Shown piece after piece: positions 32,417 to 45,699 of a DNA stretch of 64,000 nucleotides. Each line of letters starts with the position of its first letter. Position 1 is the stretch's first letter. Below the pieces are notes generated by a model. That model did no database searches. It saw only the letters and a program-made list of their open reading frames with translations, and was not told where the DNA came from. Source of the stretch: Brachionus rotundiformis (lineage: Eukaryota; Rotifera; Eurotatoria; Ploima; Brachionidae); NCBI GenBank assembly GCA_016802295.1, contig JAESIW010000020.1, positions 5,142,767 through 5,206,766 of the forward strand, read 5' to 3'. Both the position numbers and the translations under genes were made by a program.

Positions 32417-34314
32417 ATGTCAAATCATTCTGGTTCGTCTGATTCGCAAACAGTTGTGTCACTGTACAGCATTGACGATCTTCATCCCCATCATTGTGGC
32501 TATTGTGATACCAAAGGAAGTGTTTCTGTAGGTAAATAACCAAGTGTGATAATTAATAATCGGAAGCCTAAATTTTTATCGAAGGAATGTCGGCTGAAAA
32601 AATGGCAGTTCAGGACTACCAGAGTCTGATAAACAGAGGATGGCGAAGGTTTTTCAGATAAATTAGGAATTTATACAATTAATTATTTTATTTCAGAAGT
32701 GGAACTTATTTGTATAAGCCATCTATGAAGTGTACATGCTGCCCGCTGTATACAATAAAGTAAAGACTACGGAAATAATTAGTATTTAGTTAGTTTATTT
32801 ATTTTCAAGATGTGACTCTAATAAATTTCAATTGAGAAAATCACAAAAAAATTCCTTAAAACTCATGAAAAATTATCTGGAAAAAAATGAGCAAAAACCG
32901 TGCACCAAAAATAAAAGTGAGCCTAGGGACCAAGGAAGCAGGATTTCTAAGCTTTCGAATGAATATATCGAGAAAAGAATAAATCAAACTCAAAATACCA
33001 AGGCCAAAAAAATTATAGACTTTTTTCTAAGCTCTGAAAGTGAGTAAAGTTTTAAAATTTTTCATATTAAAATTTACAAATCAATCAAGTCAATTTGAGC
33101 GAAATTGATTCCAAGAAGCCAGAGGAAGTTATCGGTACAAAAAAATTAAAGGCTAAACATGTGCGCTTATACAAAAAAATTTTATTGTTAAAAAAAAGTG
33201 GTCAATTAAATGATAAAACTGGTAACTTGGTTTAAAAAAATGATTTTTTAAAATTTTGAATCATTTTTAAACAAGATATTTTGAGCAGGCTGAAAAGAAA
33301 ACCAATTGAGTCTGGTGACGATTCCATTGAAAAGTATTTGACTGTTTCGAACAATGCTCAAAACAAATTAGAAGTTAAACTTGTTCGCTCATTTCCACCT
33401 TCTAAAGAGTTTGAAAAATCAATGAATGAAGAACATAAAGTTTATACTAAATACCAGACAGTAATTCACAGAGATAAGCCAAGTGAATGTTCGTTGTCAC
33501 AGTTTAAACGCTTTTTATGCAATTCACCATTATTGTCAAAAAGTCATGAAGGTCCATTGAACAAATTAGATCTAAATAAAATAGAAAGCCAAAATAACTT
33601 CCAAAAAGACATCGTTGGTGATATTACTTCAATAGGATATGGTTCTTTTCATCAGCAATACATTTTAAATGGAAAAATCATAGCTGTTGGAGTAATTGAT
33701 ATTTTGAACAATTGTGTTTCCTCAGTTTATTTCTTTTACGACCCGGATTACCAATTTTTAAACTTGGGAACTTATTCGGCTCTTAGGTAGAGGATAAAAT
33801 TCTGTTTTTTGCATGCTAATTTTTTTTACCAGAGAGATAGCGTTTGTAAGACAGTTAAGCAAACTGGATAATGATATAATGTGGTATTATCTCGGATTTT
33901 ATGTTCATACGTGCAAAAAAATGAGATATAAAGTAAAATTTAGAATTTTATTTGTCAATTTTAATTAATAGTAAAAATAAGGCATTTTATTATCCATCTT
34001 ATTTGTTGTGTCCTGAAGTTTATACATGGCATCCTATAGAAGAATGCTATAAATTATTAAACGCTAATAAATACAGTAGATTTGCACCTAGACAGAACGG
34101 CAATCAAATAGTGACCGAAGATCAGGATCAAATTGAGAATCTGACTAATGTGAAAATAAAATTTACTCAACGCAATCAATCTGCAGTGATTAAATTTAAT
34201 GAATTTTGCAATTATTTAAATCCTGAATTTATTCCAGAATTTACTCATTTAATTTTAAACTATTGTAAACTTTTTGGTAAACAAGTTTCTGAAAGAATTT
34301 TGATTAATTTTTAA
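32417..34314 (+). CDS. ATE1: arginyl-tRNA--protein transferase 1 (ATE1)
   Basis: Eight exons: 32417-32531, 32585-32648, 32697-32759, 32810-33039, 33090-33221, 33276-33786, 33833-33932, 33982-34314, giving 515 residues (human ATE1 has 518). ATE1 moves Arg from Arg-tRNA to N-terminal Asp, Glu or oxidised Cys, marking proteins for the Arg/N-degron pathway. The N-terminal domain has the essential Cys set: HHCGYCDTKGSVS, then GWRRSGTYLYKP and CTCCPLYTIKC. The C-terminal GNAT-like domain has GYGSFHQQYILNGKIIAVGV, VYFFYDPDYQFLNLGTYSAL, FYVHTCKKMRYK and YLLCPEVYTWHPIEEC. The last splice (33933-33981) was set by the KMRYK/AFYYPS join, which matches the family. No frame break is seen. Confidence 0.96.
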
Positions 34315-35385
34315 CTCTTGAAATTTTTAATTTATTTTAAATCTATAGAGGCGAATTTAAAAGCTTTTAAATATAAATTTAAACAAAACTTTATTTTAGT
34401 TTAATAAATCTTTATTTTTATATGACAATATTTTCGTATTTTGATTGAAAAAATAATATTATTAAGCACAATAGATAATGAAAATATTCATGAAAATTTT
34501 TGATATTTATCAATTATTTGAATTTTTTGAAAATTTGAAAAATTATTTAAAGATTAATTAAATTTGATCGTTAAGTGACTTAATAATTCTCTAAATATTC
34601 ACCGGAGAAAGGCACCTCCGACCCTAAGAGTAAGCTTCAAAAAAGAGTCAAGCAATATCTTGGCGCCTATTTCCATTTTGTCGGGAAAGTAACACCAATA
34701 ATAAAAACATTCTACATGATAACTCCAATCACTCGAACGGAGTAGTTGTGATACACATCTTTGATTATTAGAATAGATAGGTTTACTTTTAAGCTTAAGT
34801 ACAGGAAACCAGATGAATGGTGATTTAAAGATGCTTAAGTATTGGTTCTTCCTCATCTTGCTAATCAACTTGTATGAATGGACTTTCAGCATCTGCGCGT
34901 CCTTTTTGTCATCCGCCGATCATCGTGCCTTCTTAGCGCATTTCCTCATAAAACAGGACTACGCATTGCACATCAAGTAGATGGGTGTTTTTTTTTGGAA
35001 CCCCGCTGATTAACCAACTCATTCACAACTTTTTTTATTATTCTACTCATGTTGTCGTTTTCAAAAACTGGGTTTTAATTAGATATCACTTGACAAGTCA
35101 CCTAAAAAAGTACCAGCTATTTTAATCAGTTGCAAAAAATGAGATAATAATTATATGCTTTTAATTAACTAAATATGAGTCATTTTTAGAATATTTTCAA
35201 AATTAAAATTTAAAAAAAAAACTTAATATTATAAAGTGTTAATAGCAAAATTTAGAATATTAATAATTTTGATACAAGAATTGTCCTTTAGATCGAATTT
35301 GTTAGTTTGAAAAGGTTAACTTTCTATTTCAATATAAAATTAACTTGATTGACTTAATTAATAATTTAATTTATTAAAAATATAT
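34315..35385. other. intergenic with an unidentified decayed element
   Basis: About 34590-34985 is less AT-rich than its flanks and on the minus strand carries an interrupted frame with SPFIWFPVLKLK and CFYYWCYFPDKMEIG. Its Trp, Tyr and Cys content looks protein-derived, but I cannot assign it to a family; a dead mobile element is likely given the LINE next door. The rest is AT-rich filler. Confidence 0.4.
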
Positions 35386-36340
35386 TTTAGGGATGATCCC
35401 AGGTTTCGTCCGAAAAGTAGTTTTTTCTAAGATTATGTCTTTTGCTCTCAGGCCTAGTGTTTAAGATGTAGTTTATACCATTTTTGAAATTCACAATCTC
35501 CATATTGTTCACTAGTTTAAACATTCGGATTAGATCTCCACGTATCCTTCTTGTTCTTAGACTTGGTAATTTCAGTCTAGATAGCCGTTGTGGATATTCC
35601 GAATCTGCAAGTTAAGGTACTAATCTCGATCTCATTTATGTCTTTTTTTAAGTAAGAATACCATGAGCTGATGGCATATTCCAAATGAGGCCTGACAAGT
35701 GAGCAGTATAGTAGTCTTACTATTTTTGTTACTGGGAATTTGAAAGATCTGCGGATCATCCCCAATATACGGTTTGCCCTTGCAGTCACATTTTTGATGT
35801 GAGAGTCCCATTTCAAGTCGCTTTGGATATAAATACCTAAGTTTCTTTCGCAAGCAGACTTTTTGAGCGGTTTTGAATCGATAGTATAATCGAATTCTGT
35901 GTTCATCTTGCCAATATGTAAAACTTTGCACTTAACAATATTCAGTGATGTTTACCAGTCTCTTGACCATCTGCATATGTTGTCTAAATCGGATTGTAGA
36001 CTAAGGATCGAGCTGAAACTCTTGATTACTGATATAATTTTTGTATCATCTGTATAAGCTTCACATTCATTTTCGATAATTTCTAACATGTCATTAATGT
36101 AAATAACAAAAATTAATGGTCCCAGTACTGAGCCCTGAGGCACTCCACTTGTCACATCTATCCAATTTGAACATGTTTCACCAAGTATCACCTTTTGAGT
36201 TCTACCCTTCAAAAACGATGTGATCCATCATATCATACGTTCACCATAACTATAAAAATTTAGTTTATACAAAAACTTATCATGAGAAACTCTATCGAAT
36301 TATTTCGCAAAATCAGTATACACCAGATCCACCGAAAAAC
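35385..36340 (-). mobile_element. decayed LINE reverse transcriptase (CR1/Jockey-like)
   Basis: Reading from 36340 downward: VDLVYTDFAK (stop) FDRVSHDKFLYKL, then SGVPQGSVLGPLIFVIYIND, the catalytic box AYTDDTKI in place of YADD, DNICRWSRDW, ERNLGIYIQSDLKWDSHI and LLYCSLVRPHLEYA. After a frame change come IRGDLIRMFKLVNN and NYFSDETWDHP. These are the RT fingers, palm and thumb of a non-LTR element in the right order. In-frame stops near 36302, 36229 and 35957 and a frameshift near 35640 show it is inactive. The endonuclease and the 3' tail are not present. Confidence 0.85.
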
Positions 36341-36831
36341 CTTGATGTGAAAAAAATTTTTTTAATCGTTTGATTTCAATACGAAAATTTGAGCATAAAA
36401 TTAAAAAATTGAATTAATACAAAATTTAGAAAGAAAAAAAATTAGTATTTTGCTTTCATGTTTTTCATTAAGAATATTTGATAATTGTTGGACGGTTTCG
36501 TCGATGCCATATAGTTCTATTACATTAAGTTATCTTTTTACTCGAATCTTGGTATTGTTTAGTGTTACAAAATCATCAGATATATGAAAAATTGTTTCAC
36601 TTACTTAGGAAGGATTATAAGTGAATCAATGGAAGCGCATAAAAAATTATAAAATTAAAATTTAATATCTTCTTTATTAAATCCAAATCAAAAATGATAA
36701 ATAATAGAAACATTTTATTTAATTATTTAAAAAACATTAAATCAAAAAATATGAATTTTTTATATTAAAAAATAATTTATCTAAATTAAAGCTTTTGATA
36801 AAATTAATACATAAATTTTGATCAAAATATT

Positions 36832-39800
36832 TTAATTAATTTCGGTTTTCAGCTGAGTTATCTGATTTTGCAAATCTTTAATAGAATTGGCGTTTTTGCT
36901 TAGCAATTGTTCCATCTGATTCAAATATTCTTTACAGTCCATTTTGCTATCATTCATGCTCATCAAATGAATTTCTCTTTGACAAGTTTGAATTAAATCA
37001 GTCAATTGATTCTGGTGAGCTTTTATCAAATGGGTCCTTTTCAAGAAAATTTTCTTACAATCTTAAAATATTTCTTAAAAAAATCATACTTGTTCGGTAT
37101 ATCAACTTTTTCGTTCTCCTCAGTCTTTTGGTACTCAACTTGTTGGTTATCGGCCATAGCCGAGTTTTTGTACTTTTCTGACTCGGTTGAAGGTACGCGC
37201 CAAATTTTGCTACATACTGTCTTAAGTCTAGGCGACAGATTTTCAGCCTCACTTTTGCCCAGAGCTTGTTTTAAAGAAAAAGACGATTCGAAAGAAGATG
37301 AAGAAGAACTCAGTCTAATTGGAATCGGATTCAATAATTGAGTCCTTGGGGTAGCAACAGGCTCTTTTTCTTTATCTTGCACAATTGGTGAAAATTCACA
37401 CTTTTTAATAGGGCTATCAAATTTTGTTTCCAGTGACTTGAACGATTTTGAAAATAGGCTACTTCCTTTGTACATTGATTTCTCAAAAGCGTCATTTTCA
37501 GATAACAAAGTGCTGTCATTTTGCTGATACTTTTCAGCAGGTGAGTTATTGAAATTCTCCATTTGACTCTCTATAAACTTTTTCTCCAAGTCATCCTCTG
37601 CTTCATTTGGCTTAAAGTTTCTTCTAAAATTCAAATTGTCCAAATTTTCTTGCTGTTTTTCAAGATGCCTTCTCTTTTGTAAAAACTCACAATAAACATC
37701 CTTGTTAAAAGAGCTCATTTTTTCTTCCTTGAACGAATCTGTTGAGTCTGTGGAATTTTTGCGCACTGGCTCGGGACTATTCGAGCCAGCGTCTTTAATT
37801 TCATTTCTTAAATTGGTCAATTTGCTTTCCAAATTTCTAATATAGGTCCTCAGCTGATTTTGCGAGTCGAGAGCATTTTTAAGGTGCTCGCTGGTCTCAC
37901 TGAATTTCTTGAAACTTAAAGATGAATTTTCATTCGAATCAGAAAAATCATTTTGAAATGATTCGTCTCCAGTAACCAAATATTTCTTTGCTTCCAACAT
38001 TTCGCGCTGTTTCTTTCTTAGCAAATTAAGTTTTTCTTCATTCACGGTTAGTTCTGCTTTATTCATTTCAGGTGTTGGTGATACCCTATAAATATTGTTT
38101 ATACGCTGCTCATTTTTCATCTTTTTTCTAGTCTCAAATGATTTATTCAATTCATCACTCTCTACTCCGGATTCATCATCATCATCATCATTTTTCTGCT
38201 CATCAGCCCAATCAGCTCTAATTTCTTTTTCTCTCATTTCGCTATTAGGATAAATTTTACTATTTAAATAGTCATTTTGAGGATTAATTGAATAACAATT
38301 TATTTGATTTATATCATTCATGTTTCTTTCTCGGGTATTGGTTTTTTCAAAATATCTGTCTGCTAGCTCGGCTATCTGATCAGAGCTTTTGGGCATAGTT
38401 TTTAGCTTATGGCCTTTAATTGGTGTATCGTGCACGAAAAGCATGTCCTCAGCCGGTCCAAAATCTGAGTTGTTTTTGATCACCGATTTTATAGGTGTTG
38501 AGGAACAGTTTATTTTTGATGGATGAAACAGTGAGCTTGTTTTGGCCTTGGTGCTGGAAAAACTTTTGGTTAATGGCTTTGAGCGGAGAATATTGTTCGA
38601 ATTGGAGTTCTTAACCACACTTTCAATCAAATAATTAAAAGTTCTCTTTTCATTGGTATTTTTTGGAACTTTGTTAATGTTTTCAATTGGTTTTTTGCTG
38701 TTCAAAGCGACACTTTTTGATCTAATCTTAGCCATTATATTATTTGAATTTTCGATTTTTTTTTTCACTTCTTCATTTTTTTGTGGCGGAAGTTTTGGTT
38801 TTTGTTGCTCGGAGTTTCGACGAGCGCTTTTACAAACTGTTGGAGTGCTCTTGGAAGCTAATTCATGCTTTTTCCGATTTCTGAGTGCCATTTGACGTAC
38901 TCTATTGGCGTATTGTAGAGTGTTTAATGAGCAAGATGTACAGTCGTTAGTAGGAGAAACAGTAGCTATCAATATGGTGTTGCCAGTGCCAATAAAACAG
39001 TCTCTTAGAACACGGGTCAATTTACTTTGCCTGAATGGAGCATAGGCTCGATATTGGTCAATGCATCTGATACATTCTTTAAGCTAAAATAAAAATTAGT
39101 ATTTAAAATAATGAAACAAAAATAGTTTTATATTTTATTTTATATGAAAAAATTTAAGAAATTTAAGTTTTTTTAGATAAAATTCAAAATTTTATTTTTA
39201 AACAAATCTTTAAACTTTCATAAAATTAATTTCGATTTTGATAATGGATGGAACAAACTTTGAATCTAATGAAAAAATCTTGAAGATATTTAATTAAATT
39301 TTCTATAACTTATATTAAGTACCAATTTAATTAATTTAGCATATAAATTTATTTTAATTCTTATAAGCTAATAAAATTGTTTGTTTTCTTGGTTAAGATG
39401 GTTAAGAGATAAGTTTCTTAATAGTTATTGAATCTAATGAATTATTAAAATTAATTTATAAACTTTCTAGTTTCATGATTTAAAATAGAAAATAATACTA
39501 ATTAGTATCAAAATAAATTATCCAAATATTTTAGGTATAGTAAGATTAGATTTATTTTTTAATTAGTTAAAATTTATTTATTTTCAAAAAAAATCAGACA
39601 ATAAAAAAAGCTTACTGCCAGAAGACTCTGATTTATTTCGGCTCCTTCTTTCCTATTGTCTTTTAAATTGTTTTGTGCATCAATTCCTCGTTCACTTCCA
39701 GCCAAATCAATAAACAAAAGCCTAAAAGGCTTACCTATGTTTGAATTATTCGAATGCAAACCGGAATCTACCTTGCTTTTCACATTCATATAATTGGTAT

Positions 39801-42661
39801 TTTTCATAATTACATGACCTGAATTAGAATGTGAAGATGGTGCATTGGGAACTTTAAATTGAATGACAGCGTGAGATCGAGAGGATGCTTTGTTGAATGA
39901 AGTCGAGCCAATATGCCGATTAGATTGAGATACCTCTATTGTTCTTCTAAGCTGGGCAATACTTTTTATTTCTACCTCAACTAATCCGACCACATTTAAT
40001 TGTCCTGAAGCGTCCTCTCTCAGAACTAATCTAAATCATCAAATAAATTAAATAATTGATAAATAATTTTTTTTAATATTTTACTTGCTGTTGCGATTGA
40101 TTAGATCATATAATTGACCATTATAAATTTCATAAAATCCACAAAATAATCGTTCATTATTGCTAAAAAGACTCTCAGCAGTGAGCTCACATAGACCATT
40201 TTGTTGTTTGTTTCCGAAAAGGGTATGAGTTTTTCCTGATCCAGTTTGACCAAAACAAATACAATTAAAATCTAATCTTTAAGAAAAAATAATTAAAAAT
40301 ATGTTTTAATTCTTAAAAAACTTTAAGTTAATTATAAAACTTAATAAATTTAAATTAATTAAATAAAGCGAGATTATTATTATTAACCTGTTTAAGATTT
40401 TTTCTTTTTCTAATTTAAACCTAACAAATCGTTTTTTTCAAATCATCTTTTTAAAACCTGAATTTTCGAACAGTCGGTATTAATAGTCATTTAAGTGATC
40501 CCTTTGGAATAAATGGCTTGATTAATCCAAATAAGATAAAATTTATTAATAATTTTATCATAAAATAATATTTGAAATTGCTTTGGAAAAGAAAGAAAAT
40601 TAGAAAATTAGCGCAAACTCGTAACTATGAACCCTACAGTCGAAAAAGTCCTCATTAAGATCATAAATGACCACATATCAATAAGAATTTTCTAAAAGAT
40701 CATTGAATGGCCAAGCTTCCTAGCATAAATTTGTTTCGCAAAATTTTTCCAATCATGAAGTGTTCGAGGATTCTGAATACCTATAGTATATGAATTGTTT
40801 TGGATCAAAAAAAAATTTAATTGGATCAAATGAGTTTTTTACTTTCAAATCAAATTTTATTTTCGTTTTGCTTATCATTATATTATTAATCAGGATTTTT
40901 ATTTATATTTTAGATACTATTTTATTAAAGATTTAAAAAAATATATTTTAAAGAAAGCACTTTGCCTAATAAAGACTAAAAAAATCTAATTTCCCAAAAA
41001 TTTTTGAAATTTGGTGAAATTTTATTTTTATTCTTTCATATTGTGCCAACAATTTAGAATAAAAAAATCCTAACAATAATTATATAATTTTAAATTTTAA
41101 TATAAAGCCTAGAAACTCATTCTAAAAAATAAGTTGAAAAAAATTATTTAAATGCTTGATTAATTTAAAAATACTGATAATTAAATATTATTTAAAAATA
41201 TCTACCTATTTTTGAATGGCAAATTAATAAAAGGTAAAATTGAATTCTTGAAAATTTCTTCGTTTGAACAATCGGAATCAAATGTCTTGTCAAAATTAAA
41301 CTCGTTCTTAAGGCAAAACTTAACTTTCCACAAAAAATCAAATTTTAAAAAAGATACCTTTCTCAAAACGGGGGTACCATCTACCGCTAGTTTAACTTCA
41401 TCAACACAAATATTTCCATCACAATCACTATTTTCGACTTGTACCGAATCTTGATATTCAGCTTCGGTTGGCAATTTAGGCCTTTTTCTAGCAAAGACAA
41501 AAATTTCGTTGGTCACCAAGGTGGAGTTTAGCTGAAGATTGGGGTTTTCGTTCAATTTAATAGATGCACTTGACGGAGTTTTTCTAATAAAGCCTTTATT
41601 TTTAGTATTCAAACTCTGTGGTACACCGTAGTTATAGCCCTTGTCACTTATTAGCTCTACATTGGAAATTTCTTTCCGTATTGGGTGAATTTTAGGGCCA
41701 AAATAATAGCTAGCTGATCTAGCTGATGAACTTTGAACAGGATGGGTGACAGAGTTGGCCTGCGTGGTAGCAGTGGCAGACAATTTTGAAAATACCGGGT
41801 TAGCATTTTTTCTGGCCGAATTGACCGGCTCAGTGCTCTTGGCTCGTAGAACCGCTGACTTGGTGCTGGTCCATGTCACACTATTCTTGCTCGATTGCTT
41901 CATTTCTTTTGGAGTGTCGGGCTCAGTATTCGTCTTTGGATTAATTTCTGTCCAAATGGGTGTAGATGAATTTTTGTTTTCGTTTAGATTTAGTTCATTA
42001 TTTTCTTTTAATTGATCATTAGAGTTTGATGTTTGCTTGGCTATCGACTTGGACGTCAATGGTGTCTGGTTGGTCAAATGTTTCCACTCGTTTAAAGTAA
42101 ACATTTTAAAATCCAAATTCGGGTCAGCATTTAGAGATATTTTGCTACTCTTTTTACATGTCATTTTAATTGTATTCATAACTTGCTTTAAAAATAATTG
42201 AAGTTTTAAAAACTTTTTCTTGTCGTAGGGCGACACACTGATCATGTCAAACTCTTTATTAGTTAGTTTTGTTAATGATAATGGACTAAAGTACCCATTA
42301 TCGATCAATTCATTCACATAATGTTCCAATTTGTAAAATTTAAGCAATTTAAACAAATATCTAAGAGTCAATTTAAAATTCTGGTCATTGCTTTTTTGCT
42401 TTTGGTGGCCAATGGTGGCGAATATGGTCTCAAATTCTTGCTCGTCATCGTAGTCAAAGTAGTTCATGTCGTCGTCTTCAGGCTCGCTGCTAGACGCCGA
42501 GCTCTCCGCATCGAACTCACTTGTTTTGTCGCTCAGGTATTTGAAGCACACATCGTCCTCGCCCCTAAAAAGTAACATTTAGCCAGCATCAAACTGGTTT
42601 GAACCATATAGTACCTGTTTGCCATGGAAGACTTGATGTCTGTTTGTGTAATGGCGGTCAT
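36832..42661 (-). CDS. KIF24: kinesin-13-type motor with N-terminal SAM domain (KIF24-like)
   Basis: Seven minus-strand exons: 42615-42661, 41358-42564, 41206-41306, 40085-40276, 39616-40030, 37090-39083, 36832-37036, giving 1386 residues (human KIF24 has 1368). KIF24 is a centriolar kinesin that depolymerises microtubules and restrains cilium formation with CP110. A SAM domain is near residues 80-145 (LFKLLKFYKLEHYVNELI). The motor starts near 369 (EIFVFARKRP), with the P-loop GQTGSGKTHT near 460, switch I NKASSRSH, switch II DLAGSERG, and the TPF-type APFRQSKLTRVLRDCFIG and YANRV end. A long disordered Ser/Asn-rich region follows. The last exon has the kinesin-13 C-terminal helix (LIKAHQNQL, YLNQMEQLL). 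Two introns are unusually long (929 and 532 nt). The 41307-41357 intron is 51 nt and has no stop, so it can be read through. Confidence 0.92.
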
Positions 42662-45600
42662 TTTTGTCCAGATTTATGCTCAAACCACCTGAAAATGTTG
42701 CAAATTTAATTAAACTGTGATTTCAACACACACACATGCAAAATATTTGAATTCACCAAATATTTCTTACACTAATTGGCCAAGTTGCCTAGTAACACAG
42801 TGCGTACGAGAAAGAATTCTAAGAGTAAAAAAGAATAATTTTCTTTATTTAATCTAAATTTTAAAATCAATTGCAAGCAAAAATAATGAGCAAAGACGAC
42901 AAAAAATTGTTCAGATTTATTTGTATTTTGAACCCAAGTTGCCTAACAAAAATACGCCTTGAACATATTTTATCTTTTTAAATAAATAAAAAATTTAATA
43001 ATTTTTTTTAATATCTAAGAACTGAAAAGGCTAGTATTTAGTCTGGTCTTGGACAGATAGTAATAAATATCTATTTGATAGTATTTTTATCATTTATGTT
43101 AATCGAAAAAGATTGAACCTTTCTAAATGCTATCGAGATATAAGGCCAATTTGAGTTGAATTTGGGCTTAAGGATTTGGACCTAGTAGTAAACTGTTTGA
43201 GCTATAAAATTTATTATTCAGCATACTAGATTTGGACTTAGAAAGAGATTTTTTTTAAATCCTAGTATTTAAATCTTTGACAAACAAAGTATGGCTTATA
43301 AATCAGCATAAAAAAATGTTAAATGATTAAAATTAGGGCTTCAAATCTTGATTTTATACAAAAAGAATAATAATTTACAATTGTCTTTTGAAGAATAAAA
43401 AAAAATTTAGTATTGCCCAACAGAAATAAAAATTGATGCGTTTTGATCGGGTTTCGTTTTAAAATTCTAATTAAAAAAAATAAAAAAAATTCTTTTTTCC
43501 TAATTTGAATTGTTTACAAATGAGGTATTTCAGGCTTTTATTGATTTTTGTATGGTTGTAGAACAAAAAATTTAATTAGTAAAATTGTTGATTAAAATTT
43601 GTGACAAAATTTTGAACAATTTATGGAAAAAAAAAATTATCTTATTTGAGTTGGATTACTTAAACTTATTAAAAATTATTATTTTTTTATACGAAAACCA
43701 AACGCGGTATAAATAACTAAAAAAATAATATTTTGAATCATAAAGATCAGCTTACGGTCAAAATTGTAGTCCTAAAAAATTTAAAAATAATATTTAATTG
43801 CCCTGATTTAAAAGAAAAAAAGATATTTATTTATTTAAATTCTAATGCTTGACTTAATCAAGCTTAAAATTAAACAGTTCTATTTTCATAAAGTATTTTT
43901 CTTCTATTTAACTTTTTTTTTAATACAATCTTTTTTCAAAAACATATCGTGACCAATTTGATGAAGTTTGTTTTGAGGGATATAAATCGAATCGGAACCC
44001 TGTAGAAATATGATATTATTTGTTGTATTGTTTTGTTATATAATAGAACTATTGAGTCATAGGTAAATAAATATTCCTTAATCGTCACATAACGAGTATT
44101 TAAGAAAACCGATAAATCTGGCTAAAGTTGGCTATTTTTTTAACCAATTTAATTCAGTTTATTCTTGTTTTATTTTTATTTGTAAAAATGGTTGTTAATT
44201 GCCTCAAAAAAATTTTTACTAAAAAGCACCTAGTTCCTAATCAAAAATTCAATTTCCTAATTTTTTTCACCTTTTAAATTTAAATTAAAAAAAAACAACA
44301 AAATTTAAATGGTTACTTTTTTAAAGGTAAATAATAATCGCTATTATCTAATTTATTGTAATTAAGTTTTTTAATTGTAAAATAAGAGAAAGAAAAGATT
44401 TAAGCTATTTTAAATTTTAAAAAAATTACTTGTAATTGTAATTCACGCAACTCTAAAAGGTTAATTATCTTTTAGCTTTTCTCAATCTTTCTAGATTTTT
44501 ATTTTCGGTTCTTGCTTTTGATTTCTTACTTTATTCTTAATATTTATTTTTTACCTATATATTTCTAATTGAAAAATAATTTCTAATCAAATTTTGTTTA
44601 AATCTTGTTTTTTTCAAAAGTAAATATTTTGATTGTAAAATTAGCAAAGATTTTGAAAATTCAATTATTTAATTTTTCTCCTATGTCTTTTAAGAAAAGC
44701 TGATTAAATTAGATTTTATGACAAAATATCAACTTTCGGACAAAAAATTAATTAAATATTTAACACGGAAGTAAGTAGGGTAAAATCCCTTGCATTCTTA
44801 ATTTGTTTTAGCTTCAATTAAAATTAAATTTTTGATTATTATTTTTTGATTAACTTTACTTAAATTCTGTATTAATATGTGCGTATTATTTTCATGATTT
44901 TATCCATAGCGAACAATATAAACGAACAATTAATTTCATTTAAATTATCAAATTAAATAGAGAAGCTGATAGGATGGATAGTCTTTTGGCAAAGACTGAC
45001 TTGGATTGAAAATGCGTATTTTTTCAAATCTTGAGTTTTTGGCCTAATTTTAAGAAAATTTAAATTTCTCTAAGTTAAGTATTTTATTATTTACGATGTT
45101 TTATTCTTATTAAAATACTTTTGAAGTTAAAAATTACTTTATGATTTATTTTAAAGTCAACAATTTTATAAATAAATCAAATCAAAGACTATACTTTTAG
45201 AGTTTTAGATTCATTTAGTAAATATTAATGAACTTAGTAAATAAGTTTAGAATTTACAAAATTCACAAAGTCTGTCTATTTTTTACAATTGTTTAATTGC
45301 TGTGTCAAGCTCAATTTTTCAAATTTTTTAAAAGAATATTTCATTAGAAAAATATCTTGTTTACATTAATTTAAAACAGCTATAGCTATCTATTATACTA
45401 TTGAATGCAGTTTTAAAATCTTGATGTTTAGTTTTTTAGATTAAAAATACTGAAATTTTAAAAAATACATTTCGAAGATAAAATCGAATTCTTAATATTA
45501 ACATTTTTCCATGAACTAGTATTTTAGCCATCTTTACGTTATTTTATTAGTTACCATCTTAGTAACTCAACTATTTTTATTTTTCGATTAAATTGTTAAA

Positions 45601-45699
45601 AATTTAAACAAATTTGAATATAATTAAAATATTTATTAGAAAAATTTTACCAAAAATAAATCTTAATAAATGAATTTACATAAGAACAAAAGGGTTGAT
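42662..45699. other. intergenic, AT-rich, 3 kb
   Basis: The largest gene-free gap. All six frames are closed by frequent stops and no repeat family was recognised. It contains the KIF24 promoter at its left end and the DNAJC16 3' flank at its right end. Confidence 0.5.

Noticed and set aside
37037..37089. A 22-nt intron near the KIF24 3' end (GTAAGAA...GAAAAG).
   Set aside because: It gives the wrong phase; the 53-nt intron from the donor at 37089 gives the kinesin-13 C-terminal sequence.
42565..42614. ATG at 42578 as the KIF24 start.
   Set aside because: It lies inside a 50-nt intron ending CTTTTTAG at 42565; an upstream exon 42615-42661 with its own ATG splices in the right phase.
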